A stretch of DNA of 49,110 nt. Source: an uncultured Prochlorococcus sp. (lineage in GTDB: Bacteria; Cyanobacteriota; Cyanobacteriia; PCC-6307; Cyanobiaceae). Shown piece after piece: positions 32,874 through 41,977 of this stretch. Where the stretch lies: NCBI GenBank assembly GCA_902590355.1, contig CACIWI010000006.1, forward strand, positions 1-49,110, in the 5' to 3' direction. Position 1 is the stretch's first letter, and every line of letters begins with the position of its first letter. The notes under the pieces were generated by a model, which saw only the letters and a list, made by a program, of their open reading frames with translations, had not been told where the DNA came from and ran no database searches. The position numbers and the translations under genes were made by a program.

Positions 32874-33284
32874 ATGAAACTATTAGGTTTAAATTCACCT
32901 GAAATATTCATAATATTAGTAATTTTGATTTCAATTTTAGGTCCAAAAAGAGTTGAAAAAAGTTTCTTATTATTCAAAAAACTATTAAAGTTCCTCTTAA
33001 GTAAAGATGAAGATCAGAGTTCAGCAAATTCAAAAGTAAAATCAGAGGAACCAGAAGAAAGTGAAGTTAAAGAAGAAACAATAGAGGCAGAGGTAAAATC
33101 AGAGAAACCAGAAGAAAGTGAAGTTAAAGAAGAAACAATAGAGGCAGAAGTAAAATCAGAGAAACCAGAAGAAAGTGAAGTTAAAGAAGAAACAATAGAG
33201 GCAGAGGAAAAAGCAATTAAATCTAAAAAAAGAACTGTTAAAGATGAAATAATAGACGTAGAAGTTGATACTGATAATAAATAA
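32874..33284 (+). CDS. TatA/TatB-like protein with 19-residue tandem repeats
   Basis: A 136-residue protein whose N-terminus has the TatA/B design: short membrane helix (EIFIILVILISILGPKRV) with the hinge LGPKRV, where TatA-family proteins have FGPKKLP, followed by an amphipathic basic helix (SFLLFKKLLKFLL). The rest is an acidic tail containing three copies of a 19-residue unit (VKSEKPEESEVKEETIEAE). A role in twin-arginine export is plausible for the first 45 residues; the tail repeats are unusual. Confidence 0.7.
   Translation: MKLLGLNSPEIFIILVILISILGPKRVEKSFLLFKKLLKFLLSKDEDQSSANSKVKSEEPEESEVKEETIEAEVKSEKPEESEVKEETIEAEVKSEKPEESEVKEETIEAEEKAIKSKKRTVKDEIIDVEVDTDNK
33036..33206 (+). repeat. 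Three 57-bp tandem repeats in the TatA/B-like gene
   Basis: Three head-to-tail units of exactly 57 bases (19 codons) beginning GTAAAATCAGAG, nearly identical at DNA level (units 2 and 3 differ from unit 1 by very few bases). The high DNA identity suggests recent duplication by slippage or unequal recombination and predicts copy-number variation among strains. Confidence 0.9.
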
Positions 33285-33418
33285 GATTTAAAATAAATTA
33301 AAGAATACTAGAAAATCTTTGATCCTAAAAAAAGGAAATTTTAAAATAATTTGCTTATTTTTTAACTAAATAAAAAAGTCTTTATTTTTAATATTTTGAT
33401 TTGAATTATATGAGGTTG

Positions 33419-33898
33419 TTATGAATCTAAAGCTACCTCGATGGCTGCTATTAAGTTTTCGTCAAACGGTTTAACACCTGGTTTAAATCTTGCAATTACT
33501 TTACTATCTTTTCCTATAAGAAACTTCTCGAAATTCCATTCAACATCTCCTTCAGGTTCAACTTTGTTAAGGGTTGTGTATGGTTCTGTGGTGTTGCCTT
33601 TGGCATGAACTTTTTCATAGATTTCAAACTTAACGCCATATTTTGTTGTGCAAAAATCTTTTATTTCTGAGATAGAGTCGGGTTCTTGTTTTCCAAAATC
33701 ATTACAAGGGAATGCAAGTATTCTTAAGCCTTTGCTTGAATATAAATCATGTAGCTTTTGGAGATCCTCATACTGAGCAGTATTTCCGCAATAACTAGCT
33801 ACATTAACAACTAAAATTACTTCACCTGAGTATTCACCAAGTTTTATGGATGATCCGTCTGCGGAGAGAACAGTAGTATTTTGCACGTCAACTTGCAT
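33419..33898 (-). CDS. Glutathione peroxidase-family thiol peroxidase
   Basis: A 159-residue protein with the GPx motifs: the peroxidatic cysteine in VNVASYCGNTAQY (Cys37), FPCNDFGKQEP (second conserved segment with a possible resolving Cys) and EWNFEKFLIG (WNF). Cysteine in place of selenocysteine is usual in bacteria. Reduces hydrogen or lipid hydroperoxides, often with thioredoxin. Full length; monocistronic by context. Confidence 0.92.
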   Translation of the reverse strand: MQVDVQNTTVLSADGSSIKLGEYSGEVILVVNVASYCGNTAQYEDLQKLHDLYSSKGLRILAFPCNDFGKQEPDSISEIKDFCTTKYGVKFEIYEKVHAKGNTTEPYTTLNKVEPEGDVEWNFEKFLIGKDSKVIARFKPGVKPFDENLIAAIEVALDS

Positions 33899-34037
33899 GT
33901 CTAAAAAAAATCACCCTTTGAAGATAGCATTGTATAGACTTTATTGTGTTTAATTTATATGATGATTTTGGTTATTTCTTTTATAAGTTTTAATTTTTCA
34001 TTTATTTAACCCTTTATAATTAATATTATTAATCAGT

Positions 34038-34286
34038 TTGATTTTGGACCCTCTAGACCCACTTACTGAAATTATTAATTCCGGTCAAGTTTTTTCATCT
34101 GCAATTGCTTTAGAAAGAATTATTTGGGCAATGATTGGAGTCTTTTTTTTAGGGGCAATTTCAAGATCAATAACTATTAGTATGCGAAGTAAAAATTGGT
34201 TTGGTAGAAATTTTTTATTTAGTTATTCTAAAGATAAAAAAATTACAGATGATACATCTTCACAACCTTCTGGTGATGAAGAATAA
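34038..34286 (+). CDS. Small membrane protein upstream of purT
   Basis: An 82-residue protein with a TTG start at 34038, one central membrane helix (IIWAMIGVFFLGAISRSITI) and a polar C-terminus. It ends 11 bases before purT and so is likely co-transcribed. No family recognised. Confidence 0.6.
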   Translation: MILDPLDPLTEIINSGQVFSSAIALERIIWAMIGVFFLGAISRSITISMRSKNWFGRNFLFSYSKDKKITDDTSSQPSGDEE

Positions 34287-34297
34287 GTTTTATAAAC

Positions 34298-35473
34298 ATG
34301 AAAGATTCAATTTTTTCTAAAAAAAGAATATTACTGCTTGGTAGTGGCGAGCTCGGAAAAGAATTAGTAATAGAAGCCAAAAGATTAGGATTAGAAGTTA
34401 TTGCAATTGATCGATATGAAAAAGCACCTGCAATGCAAGTCGCGGATTATTCAAGAGTAATTGATATGGGAGATAAAAATATTTTAAAAAATGTCATAAA
34501 AGAATTTAAGCCTGATTATGTGGTCCCTGAAATAGAGGCCCTTTCAATTGAGGCCTTAAAAGAACTAGAGGATGAAGGATTCAATATTGTCCCAAACGCC
34601 AGAACTGTAGAAGTAACGATGAATAGGGATAAAATTAGAGACTTAGCTTCTAGAGATTTAAAAATTAAAACTGCAAAGTTTGATTATATTTTTGAATTTG
34701 ATGATTTAGAAAAAAAAGCAGATGAAATTGGATTTCCACTTTTACTTAAGCCTTTAATGAGCTCTTCAGGCAAGGGGCAGAGTTTGGTTGAAACAAAAAA
34801 TGATTTACAAAATGCCTGGAAACAGTCACAAGCAAATTCAAGAGGAAAGGTTAAAGGTGTAATTATTGAAGAATTTATTAAGTTTGATTTTGAGTTTACT
34901 CTTTTAACTGTAAGAAAAGAAAATGGTGAAAATATTTTTTGTTTACCAATTGGACATCTTCAATCAAATGGAGACTATCAATGTAGTTGGCAACCTATAG
35001 AGATCAACAAGTCCCTAATTATTGAAGCTAAGAGAATGACAAGTAGAATATTAAATAACCTTAATGGAGCTGGGTTATACGGAGTAGAGTTTTTTATAAA
35101 AGGAAGTGAGGTTATCTTTTCAGAATTATCTCCAAGACCACATGACACTGGTATGGTTACATTAGTTAGTCAAAATATTAATGAATTTGAATTACATTTA
35201 AGGGCTTTTTTAAATTTACCAATACCTCGTATAGATCTAATAGAGCCCTCTGCAACCAGAGTTATACTCTCTAATCAAGAGTATCTAAATCCTATTTATG
35301 AGGGTCTTAATGAAGCATTAGAATTTGAAAAGACCAGAGTGCTCATATTTGGAAAGCCAGTTTCCAGAAAAGGAAGAAGAATGGGTGTTGTTCTCTCATC
35401 TAATTCTGACATTAATTTGGCTAGAAAAAATGCAGATGAAGCTGCTCTTAAAATAAAAGTCAGTACTACATAA
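34298..35473 (+). CDS. purT: Formate-dependent phosphoribosylglycinamide formyltransferase PurT
   Basis: A 391-residue ATP-grasp enzyme that uses formate and ATP to formylate glycinamide ribonucleotide, step three of purine synthesis without folate. The start ILLLGSGELGKELVIEA, the ATP-grasp core (PLLLKPLMSSSGKGQS, VIIEEFIKFDFEFTLL), and the EFFIKGSEVIFSELSPRPHDTGMVTL C-terminal motif are all characteristic. Length matches the family. Preceded by a small membrane gene in the same operon. Confidence 0.95.
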   Translation: MKDSIFSKKRILLLGSGELGKELVIEAKRLGLEVIAIDRYEKAPAMQVADYSRVIDMGDKNILKNVIKEFKPDYVVPEIEALSIEALKELEDEGFNIVPNARTVEVTMNRDKIRDLASRDLKIKTAKFDYIFEFDDLEKKADEIGFPLLLKPLMSSSGKGQSLVETKNDLQNAWKQSQANSRGKVKGVIIEEFIKFDFEFTLLTVRKENGENIFCLPIGHLQSNGDYQCSWQPIEINKSLIIEAKRMTSRILNNLNGAGLYGVEFFIKGSEVIFSELSPRPHDTGMVTLVSQNINEFELHLRAFLNLPIPRIDLIEPSATRVILSNQEYLNPIYEGLNEALEFEKTRVLIFGKPVSRKGRRMGVVLSSNSDINLARKNADEAALKIKVSTT

Positions 35474-35566
35474 ATATTAAATAAAAATAACGAAAAAAAT
35501 ACTTATTTCCTTTGTTTTTGTTCTATGTCTCTATGGGTATTATTTGAGTATGTTCTTTATTTCATA

Positions 35567-35767
35567 ATGATAGAAAATTATAAAGGTTGGGATATAAATC
35601 TAAATTGGGATAATAAAGATTATCTTGAGGTGGATACTACTAAAAGTTATTTTATTAACCAAAAGGAAAAATGGATTGGTGTTCACTTAAATGGTAAAAA
35701 AATCTATGGTTCTTCTCTAAAAGAAATTAGGCATATTATTGATTATCCTAGTTTGCATGCAAATTAG
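35567..35767 (+). CDS. Small soluble protein, unknown
   Basis: A 66-residue protein from the ATG at 35567 (IENYKGWDINLNWDNKDYLE, then GSSLKEIRHIIDYPSLHAN). An upstream ATG at 35525 would add a hydrophobic stretch and is less likely. Aromatic-rich beta-strand pattern; no family recognised. Confidence 0.55.
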   Translation: MIENYKGWDINLNWDNKDYLEVDTTKSYFINQKEKWIGVHLNGKKIYGSSLKEIRHIIDYPSLHAN

Positions 35768-35779
35768 GTTAAATGATTT

Positions 35780-35941
35780 TTAATTATCCTGATTATTTTC
35801 ATTATCTTCAATTAGTTCATTAGCAAGTTTTCTTAAATCTCCCTTAATAGAGACCCATGTAAAAGCGATTATAAAAATCGAAGCAGATATTGCAACAGTG
35901 ATTTTTTCGACAGGTGACATTCCAAGCGCAATAGCAAACAT
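35780..35941 (-). CDS. Small single-helix membrane protein, unknown
   Basis: A 53-residue ORF with a membrane helix (ITVAISASIFIIAFTWVSI, about residues 13-31) and an acidic, Asn-rich C-terminus. ATG at 35941. Codon and composition pattern are convincing, but I do not recognise it. Confidence 0.55.
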   Translation of the reverse strand: MFAIALGMSPVEKITVAISASIFIIAFTWVSIKGDLRKLANELIEDNENNQDN

Positions 35942-36104
35942 TTCAAACCAAATACTAATTTTTTATTATATTGAATTTTTTTAAATAGTTAGAATGAAAA
36001 TTTTTTTTGCAATGATATTTAATTATTTAAAATATAATAAATTAAATTTAAATTATTTTTTTTATTTATTGTTTCTGATTTCAATTTTTAAGTAAGATTA
36101 AATT

Positions 36105-36323
36105 ATGGAAAAAAAAAAGTGTCCCCAATGTAAAAATTTAATTTCAAAAACTTCACCAACATGTTTATATTGTGGGAGACCTAATAAATTTATAACCAAA
36201 GAATACGTCAATAAAAAGTGGAATAAAGATAATAGTAAAAATGTATTTGACTATATTTTTATTAATAAGTATCTTGTATTAATTTTATTTTTAATTCTTA
36301 TTATTATTATTATATTCAACTAA
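36105..36323 (+). CDS. Zinc-ribbon membrane protein
   Basis: A 72-residue protein with an N-terminal zinc ribbon (CPQC at residues 6-9 and CLYC at 20-23) and a C-terminal membrane helix rich in Ile and Leu. Same design as the 91-aa protein at 11319-11594, but not obviously homologous outside the ribbon. Role unknown. Confidence 0.7.
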   Translation: MEKKKCPQCKNLISKTSPTCLYCGRPNKFITKEYVNKKWNKDNSKNVFDYIFINKYLVLILFLILIIIIIFN

Positions 36324-36337
36324 ATATTATCAATTAA

Positions 36338-38944
36338 TTATTCTATTATTGCATCTAATACTTCTTTAGTATTTGTTGATAGTTTATTTTTTTTAATCTG
36401 CTTTATTGTTTTTATCATATTACTTTTGTAAGGGTCTGAATAATTATTGTATCTACTAAATACTTTCACAAAACGGGAAATTACGATTGGATTTAATTTA
36501 TCAAAGTCAATTATCTTTTTAGCAATATATTTATAACCTGAACCATCCATTGCATGAAAATTACTATTTCTTGTTACGAAAGTATTTAATATAGCTCTTA
36601 AAGTATTTGGTGATTTTGAATCAAAAAACTTATTTTCAAATAATTTTTCAATGCTGTTTATTGTTTCATCAATTGCTATAGATGAATTGAATGCGAACCA
36701 AGTATCCAGAACGACACTATTATTTTTCCATTTTTTGAAGAATATATTTGAAATAATTTTTCTTTCAGGACAATTAATCCTACTGAAAGAATTCAATGCA
36801 GCTTTTGCCAGCGTCATTGAGTTACCACCGACATAATTAATTATTTTGCTTTTAATTTTCTCATCATCACTGTGCAAGATTAGTTTCCAAATAGTTTCGA
36901 TTAGTTTTCTTTCACTTTTACCATCTGGCCAAACTTTATCTAGATTTTGCTCAATTTCTTTGAGCTTAAAATATAATTCTTTTTTTAATTTGGTACCGAA
37001 TAAATGATTTAATTCGTCAATAGTTTTATATATTTTTAGAGGGTCTATATTTTCCATCTCTGATTCAATTTCAGCAAATGTCGGAATACTTAGCAATTCT
37101 GATAAAAGAGATAAATTCATATCTTTATTTTTTATAAATGATATTAAGGTACTTATTAATTTATTTTCAATTTTATGATCTGGTTTCTCATCTAATCGGC
37201 ATAAAATAATTTTTTTATAAAATACTTTTACAGTTTTTGATAGTGTAAAAAAATCTTTTTCATATTTTAAGATTAAAAAATTTTCATCCAAGGTAGTGTC
37301 TGATTCCCAATCTACTGGTGAAGAGAATTCGCGAAAATAAGTTACTAAGGGGATTTGGAGGTGAGATCTTACATTCCTAAAAATAAATGCTTGCTTTTTT
37401 GTTTTTAAAACAACTGTTTTTTCTATTGTATTATTTTCACCGCAAAATATAGCCAGATTTATAGGAATTATTAGAGGTAAATCATTATATGGGTTCTTCT
37501 TTATTGGATTACTTTGAGAAACCTTAATGGTAAGTTTTTCTTCTGTTTGATCCCAGATTCTCTCGAATTTTACTTTTGGGGTGCCATTTTGCTTGTACCA
37601 GACTTTAAATTCTTTAGGATCAATTTCCTTATTGTGCTCTAAAATTTTTTCTACAAATTGGTCTATTGTTGCAGCCTTACCATCATATGTTGAAATGTAA
37701 TTACTAAATCCTTTATAGAAATTTTCATCTTTTACAAGCTTGTTAAGCATCCTAATTATTTCTGCCCCTTTTTCGTAAATCGTCGTCGTATAGAAATTGT
37801 CTATTTCTTTATATTTTCCTGGCATAACAGGATGTGATGTTGGACCAGAATCTTCCCTAAATTGATTTCTTACAAGAAATTTTGCATCCTCAAGTCTCTT
37901 AATTTCATGATTATGAAGGTCTCCAGTGAATTGTTGATCTCTAAATACTGTTAAACCCTCTTTAAGAGATAATTGAAACCAATCTCTACAAGTAACTCTA
38001 TTACCCGTCCAATTATGGAAGTATTCATGAGCGATCACTCCTTCTATTCTTTCTAATTCTTGATCAGTTGTTGTTTCGGAATTTGCAAGAATTAGTTTTG
38101 AGTTAAAGATATTGAGACTTTTATTTTCCATGGCACCCATATTAAAGTGCCTGACTGCAACTATATTGAATAATGACAAATCGTATTCAAGGTTATATTT
38201 ATCCTCGTCCCATCTCATAGATTTCTGTAATGACCTTATTGCATGTTGAACATATTTTTCATCTCCAGACTCAACATAAATATTTATTTTCACTTTTTTA
38301 TTCGATTTTGTTATGAAAGTGTCTTTTACACAATTAAGTTTCCCTGCTACCAATGCAAATAGATATGAGGGTTTTGGATATGGGTCTTCCCAAATTATTT
38401 CATGTCGATTATTTGTAAGATTATTTTCTGTTACGACGTTACCATTTGAAAGTAAAACAGGATAATCATTTTTATCAGCCTCAATTCTTACGGTGTATCT
38501 GCTAAGAATGTCAGGCCTATCAGCGTGGTAACTTATCCTCCTAAATCCTTCTGCTTCGCATTGGGTAGTTATAATTCCATTGCTCTCATACATACCTAAA
38601 AGGGATGAATTTTCCTTCGGTTTAATTATTCCTTCTATTTTTAATGAAAAACTATCTTTATTTATATTTTTAATTTTTAAGAAATTTTTTTGCTGTATGT
38701 AGTATTCCTTTTCTAAAAGAGAGTTATCTATGAATATTTTTTTAATTAATATATCTGTACCATCAAGAATAAGAATTTTGGTATTCTTAGTTCTTTTTAC
38801 CAATTTAAGTTTCGTTGTAACATAAACAGCATTTTCCTTAATCACGAAGTCCAAAAATATTTCTGGTATTTCATAATCAAAAACTTTGTAGTCTTCAAGT
38901 TTTATATATTTAGAAATATTTTGTTGGTTTTTTGGCTTGTCCAT
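36338..38944 (-). CDS. pepN: Aminopeptidase N (M1 family)
   Basis: An 868-residue zinc metallopeptidase. The exopeptidase motif GAMEN (270-274) and the zinc site HEYFH...E (His306, His310, Glu329; sequence HEYFHNWTGNRVTCRDW, SLKEGLTVF) are intact, with the C-terminal alpha-helical domain complete. It removes N-terminal residues from peptides in the cytoplasm. Length and motif order are those of bacterial PepN. Ends 14 bases from the converging zinc-ribbon gene. Confidence 0.96.
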   Translation of the reverse strand: MDKPKNQQNISKYIKLEDYKVFDYEIPEIFLDFVIKENAVYVTTKLKLVKRTKNTKILILDGTDILIKKIFIDNSLLEKEYYIQQKNFLKIKNINKDSFSLKIEGIIKPKENSSLLGMYESNGIITTQCEAEGFRRISYHADRPDILSRYTVRIEADKNDYPVLLSNGNVVTENNLTNNRHEIIWEDPYPKPSYLFALVAGKLNCVKDTFITKSNKKVKINIYVESGDEKYVQHAIRSLQKSMRWDEDKYNLEYDLSLFNIVAVRHFNMGAMENKSLNIFNSKLILANSETTTDQELERIEGVIAHEYFHNWTGNRVTCRDWFQLSLKEGLTVFRDQQFTGDLHNHEIKRLEDAKFLVRNQFREDSGPTSHPVMPGKYKEIDNFYTTTIYEKGAEIIRMLNKLVKDENFYKGFSNYISTYDGKAATIDQFVEKILEHNKEIDPKEFKVWYKQNGTPKVKFERIWDQTEEKLTIKVSQSNPIKKNPYNDLPLIIPINLAIFCGENNTIEKTVVLKTKKQAFIFRNVRSHLQIPLVTYFREFSSPVDWESDTTLDENFLILKYEKDFFTLSKTVKVFYKKIILCRLDEKPDHKIENKLISTLISFIKNKDMNLSLLSELLSIPTFAEIESEMENIDPLKIYKTIDELNHLFGTKLKKELYFKLKEIEQNLDKVWPDGKSERKLIETIWKLILHSDDEKIKSKIINYVGGNSMTLAKAALNSFSRINCPERKIISNIFFKKWKNNSVVLDTWFAFNSSIAIDETINSIEKLFENKFFDSKSPNTLRAILNTFVTRNSNFHAMDGSGYKYIAKKIIDFDKLNPIVISRFVKVFSRYNNYSDPYKSNMIKTIKQIKKNKLSTNTKEVLDAIIE

Positions 38945-38994
38945 CTTTAATAAAGATTTTAGTTATTGAATTATCTAGGATACTTATCTTGTAA

Positions 38995-39360
38995 TTATAA
39001 GTTTGACCTATTATCTTCTGCTTCACAAGAATGAGTTTTAACTTCCCCAGAAGGAAGTAGTTCGTATAAAGAAGGATTATTAATATTGGGTGATCCGTCC
39101 TTATTAAATTGGTACCTCCAGTCCCATTTTTTATCTGTAAACGAAATGTAATCTTTTCTTAAAGAGTATGGAAGCATAAGCTTTTTTTTATTCCAATTAA
39201 TATTTATAAATGCTCCCGGCTTTAACTCAGAAATCTTTTCAACTATGGAAAAATCACCATTAAAATTATTTCTCATCACAAGATTAAGCTTTGAATTTTC
39301 ACATATATAGCTACTATTTAAAGCTAAAAAAAGTATTGAGGTAATAAAAAATGAATGAAT
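38995..39360 (-). CDS. Exported small protein, apparent ATT start
   Basis: No ATG, GTG or TTG gives a signal peptide, but extending the frame upstream of the internal ATG at 39279 reaches an ATT at 39360, preceded seven bases upstream by AAGGAG. From there the product is 121 residues with a signal-like start (HSFFITSILFLALNSSYIC) and a soluble rest containing ELLPSGEVKTHSCE. The open frame and SD site together favour ATT, a rare start codon. The shorter version starting at 39279 or a missed base in the sequence are alternatives. Family unknown. Confidence 0.55.
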   Translation of the reverse strand: MHSFFITSILFLALNSSYICENSKLNLVMRNNFNGDFSIVEKISELKPGAFININWNKKKLMLPYSLRKDYISFTDKKWDWRYQFNKDGSPNINNPSLYELLPSGEVKTHSCEAEDNRSNL

Positions 39361-39429
39361 TTTTTTACTCCTTTTAAAATAAATTTACTTTCAATTTAAA
39401 TAACTAAATAAATGATCTTTAAGATCAAT

Positions 39430-40152
39430 TTAAATCATAATAGATTGCATACTCTTTAGATCTACAAGATTGCAATTTAATTCATCTTTATAATCCTGAA
39501 CTGAAATAAAATTATTTAAAAAACCTGAATATTTTGCATCTCCGCCCACAGTACTTGAAAGTATATATTTTGGACTGAATTTGTTAATCAATTTAGGTAT
39601 CACATCAGCACCTTTTACAAAAGGACCAACGAGAGGTAATTCTAAGTTTTTTGTAGGAGTAATGACCGCATCAAGATTTTGTTTGTTTAAATTTTCATCA
39701 AGATATCCATGAGGTTCTATATAAAACCCATTATCTTGATCGTCTTTAACAATATATCCATTTTCTATTTGTGGTACTGGAGCCCCAGCAGTAGCTTCAA
39801 AACTTAAATCAAATTGCATCGTCTTCTCATTTGGCTTAAGCATTTTAATTGAACTAAAACCAATTTTTTCTAATGTTTCAACAGCACTTTTAGGGCAAAT
39901 TATAGGAATATCCTTTCTGAACATTTCTAATGTTGGAACATGACAGTGGTCAGGTAATCCTTGGGTTAATAAAATGATATCTATTTTTTTATCTAATGAA
40001 ATTTCTTCTTCTAAAGATCCTTTAAAAAACCACTCACCTGGAGGGAAGATTAAATCTCCCTTGAGCCAAGGATCAATAATTAAATTGGTTTTTATAAAAT
40101 TTATAAACCAACCATTTGACCCAAGGTAGGTAGCTTCAAAAGTCATTATCAA
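39430..40152 (-). CDS. Metallo-beta-lactamase-fold hydrolase with degenerate metal motif
   Basis: A 240-residue MBL-fold protein. The fold pattern is present (LIIDPWLKGDL, then the strand-loop IILLTQGLPDHCHVPTL), but the canonical HxHxDH is altered to TQGLPDHCH, keeping only DH. I recall the same change in related cyanobacterial and plant proteins. It therefore may bind one metal or none and could have a different role. Cys- and Gly-rich C-terminal half resembles UPF0173-type proteins. Confidence 0.78.
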   Translation of the reverse strand: MIMTFEATYLGSNGWFINFIKTNLIIDPWLKGDLIFPPGEWFFKGSLEEEISLDKKIDIILLTQGLPDHCHVPTLEMFRKDIPIICPKSAVETLEKIGFSSIKMLKPNEKTMQFDLSFEATAGAPVPQIENGYIVKDDQDNGFYIEPHGYLDENLNKQNLDAVITPTKNLELPLVGPFVKGADVIPKLINKFSPKYILSSTVGGDAKYSGFLNNFISVQDYKDELNCNLVDLKSMQSIMI

Positions 40153-40212
40153 TTAATTGTTTTACTAGACTATAGGGTAATTTTGGCTTTATTGAGAAGT
40201 TACTAATTTGTA

Positions 40213-40515
40213 TTAGTTTGCTTCATTTAAGATTTGAAATGACTTTCTTTTTAGATTAAATATTAAAACTTGTTTATCTTTATAACTAATTCTAAAGTTT
40301 TCTTTTTCTAGCATTTGTATTGGTATTAGAGCTAATCCTCCTGTTCCTGAAAATATAATTGGCATGGTGCTATTTTTAGTCCCATGCATTTTTTGTAAGT
40401 CAATAGCTTGAGAAATTATTTTTCTGGCTTTGTCAAATCCGTAATCTTCTATTAATTTTGGCCATAAAAAGTTAACTGATTCATATTTTGAAAACTCAAT
40501 TTGTACTGTTTTCAT
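40213..40515 (-). CDS. Small alpha/beta protein, unknown
   Basis: A 100-residue soluble protein with a helical N-terminal half (YGFDKARKIISQAIDLQKMHG) and a C-terminal beta-rich part. It may lie in one transcript with the upstream 61-aa gene (40559-40744). No family recognised. Confidence 0.55.
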   Translation of the reverse strand: MKTVQIEFSKYESVNFLWPKLIEDYGFDKARKIISQAIDLQKMHGTKNSTMPIIFSGTGGLALIPIQMLEKENFRISYKDKQVLIFNLKRKSFQILNEAN

Positions 40516-40558
40516 TAAAAAATAATATATATAGTGATTAATTAATAAAGATATAAAC

Positions 40559-40744
40559 TTAATTACTGTTTTTAAACCTATCCATGACTAGTTGCAGCAT
40601 ATCCACTACATCACCATCAGTTAAATTTAAATCCTTCTTTAAATCATTACAAGTTAAATTCATTTCAAGTGCTGCTTCTGCCATGTGATTAACTTTTGGG
40701 TTATCACCGCCTAATGAAATAAAGGGATTGAAATTTTCTATCAT
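40559..40744 (-). CDS. Small helix-turn-helix-like protein, unknown
   Basis: A 61-residue mainly helical protein (KVNHMAEAALEMNLTCNDLKKDLNLTDGDVVDMLQLVMDRF). The helical spacing is compatible with a small DNA- or protein-binding domain, but no definite HTH can be asserted. Family unknown. Confidence 0.5.
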   Translation of the reverse strand: MIENFNPFISLGGDNPKVNHMAEAALEMNLTCNDLKKDLNLTDGDVVDMLQLVMDRFKNSN

Positions 40745-40851
40745 TTAATACTTGTTGTTACCACCTATTTCTAGCTAAGAAATAAACAATTATCATTTAT
40801 TTATAAAGAAGCTTATAAATATGTTATTTAATATTCATAAAGTTTTTATTT

Positions 40852-41232
40852 TTAAACTAGAGATATTGATATACCTTTTGAAATCAATGCGAATCTTCTA
40901 GCTCTGACTAGTAAAGGAAATATAAAATTTGTTCGTTTATTTGATTTAAACACTCTAGAAAGTAACAAAAGTAAATTACTTGAGGGATTATTTATCTGTT
41001 TGCAAATAGTATTAATTGCATCTGCCCCATGAAAGATATCTTCATCTTTCAGGAGAATAGCTCCCTTATCTAGATCATAACCTTTCTCTAATAGGGATTT
41101 AATTAGAGTTAAATTTTTGCGACCATCAAGAATTTTAATATTAGTTATCTTACTTTTGATCTCAAGGAGCTCAGCAAAGTGATTACAGAATGGGCATTCT
41201 CCATCGTAAATAAAGGTATAGTTGGAGGTCAT
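40852..41232 (-). CDS. DCC-family thiol-disulfide protein (DUF393)
   Basis: A 126-residue protein starting with the DCC signature YDGECPFCNHF (Cys13, Cys16), followed by the thioredoxin-like fold segment IKILDGRKNL and the G(A)DAINTIC stretch. These proteins are thought to act as oxidoreductases. Typical length; substrate unknown. Confidence 0.88.
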   Translation of the reverse strand: MTSNYTFIYDGECPFCNHFAELLEIKSKITNIKILDGRKNLTLIKSLLEKGYDLDKGAILLKDEDIFHGADAINTICKQINNPSSNLLLLLSRVFKSNKRTNFIFPLLVRARRFALISKGISISLV

Positions 41233-41431
41233 TAGAACAAAAAGTTTTGATGGTCTTAAAGAGCACTAACAAAATAATAATGACTTGATAATAAAACAAA
41301 TAATAAATATTTTGTGGATTGCTAATAGAGCGATTTAGCACTGAAATTCTCTAATTACAAAGAAATGTCTCAATATAGGTATATTTTTCATAAAAATCTG
41401 TATGCTTACTCGGAGATATTATGTTTAAATC

Positions 41432-41569
41432 ATGAATTTATTAGCTTCTTTTGCTTTAGGTGGTTTCAATCCTTGGGCAGCAGGCTTCGGAATTGGTTCT
41501 TTAGTCCTTTTTGGCCTTGTTGGACTTGTTGCGGGTCCAAACCTTAAGAATTTTGACCCTGATGCATAA
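41432..41569 (+). CDS. Small Gly-rich membrane protein, unknown
   Basis: A 45-residue protein with a Gly- and Phe-rich helix (AAGFGIGSLVLFGLVGLVAG) and a short polar C-terminus (PNLKNFDPDA). It is followed by a terminator hairpin, and it replaces an out-of-frame 60-aa ORF on the same strand, which has an implausible Trp/Phe/Cys composition. The shape resembles a small photosystem subunit, but I cannot assign one. Confidence 0.6.
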   Translation: MNLLASFALGGFNPWAAGFGIGSLVLFGLVGLVAGPNLKNFDPDA

Positions 41570-41593
41570 ATCTTCAACTTTAATATAAACTTT

Positions 41594-41618
41594 GAAAAGA
41601 CTCATTTGGGTCTTTTTT
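41594..41618 (+). terminator. Intrinsic terminator after the 45-aa gene
   Basis: A stem AAAAGAC (41595-41601) with GTCTTTT (41610-41616), loop of about 8 bases, followed by a run of T. It lies about 25 bases after the stop codon of the 45-aa gene. Confidence 0.65.
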
Positions 41619-41675
41619 TATGCGATTTTTTAAATTTATTTTTAGAATAGAATTTCTTTATGCCCCACCAAAGAA

Positions 41676-41945
41676 ATGTTGTTAAATCCTTTTTATCCAT
41701 TTACTTTTTTGAAAATCTCTTCTCTTAAAGCCACTATTATTTTTTTATCAATACTTTTAATTAAATCAAATTTGCTTAGATTAAAAGGTGGACTAATAGG
41801 AGCCCTTTTTGCTTTGATACTCATATCGGGGATTTTTGCCTCTAGTACCATAGCCTTAGGATCTTTAGTTTATGCTTATCGATTAAAAAAGAGATCCAAT
41901 TCTGATAATAATCAAATGCAGGATTTAGAAACTGTTAATGTTTAG
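41676..41945 (+). CDS. Two-helix membrane protein, unknown
   Basis: An 89-residue protein with an N-terminal hydrophobic stretch and a second, longer membrane helix pair (GGLIGALFALILISGIFASSTIALGSLVYAY) and a polar tail. ATG at 41676. No family recognised. Confidence 0.5.
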   Translation: MLLNPFYPFTFLKISSLKATIIFLSILLIKSNLLRLKGGLIGALFALILISGIFASSTIALGSLVYAYRLKKRSNSDNNQMQDLETVNV

Positions 41946-41977
41946 GATATTCTGTGTATCAAGTTCAGTTGGATAAC

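Noticed and set aside
33036-33206. 57-bp repeat considered as CRISPR or mobile element
   Set aside because: Units are contiguous, in frame and inside a coding sequence; no spacers or terminal repeats.
41365-41547. 60-aa plus-strand ORF
   Set aside because: Out of frame over the 45-aa protein at 41432-41569; product is Trp/Cys/Arg-rich and lacks a coherent design.
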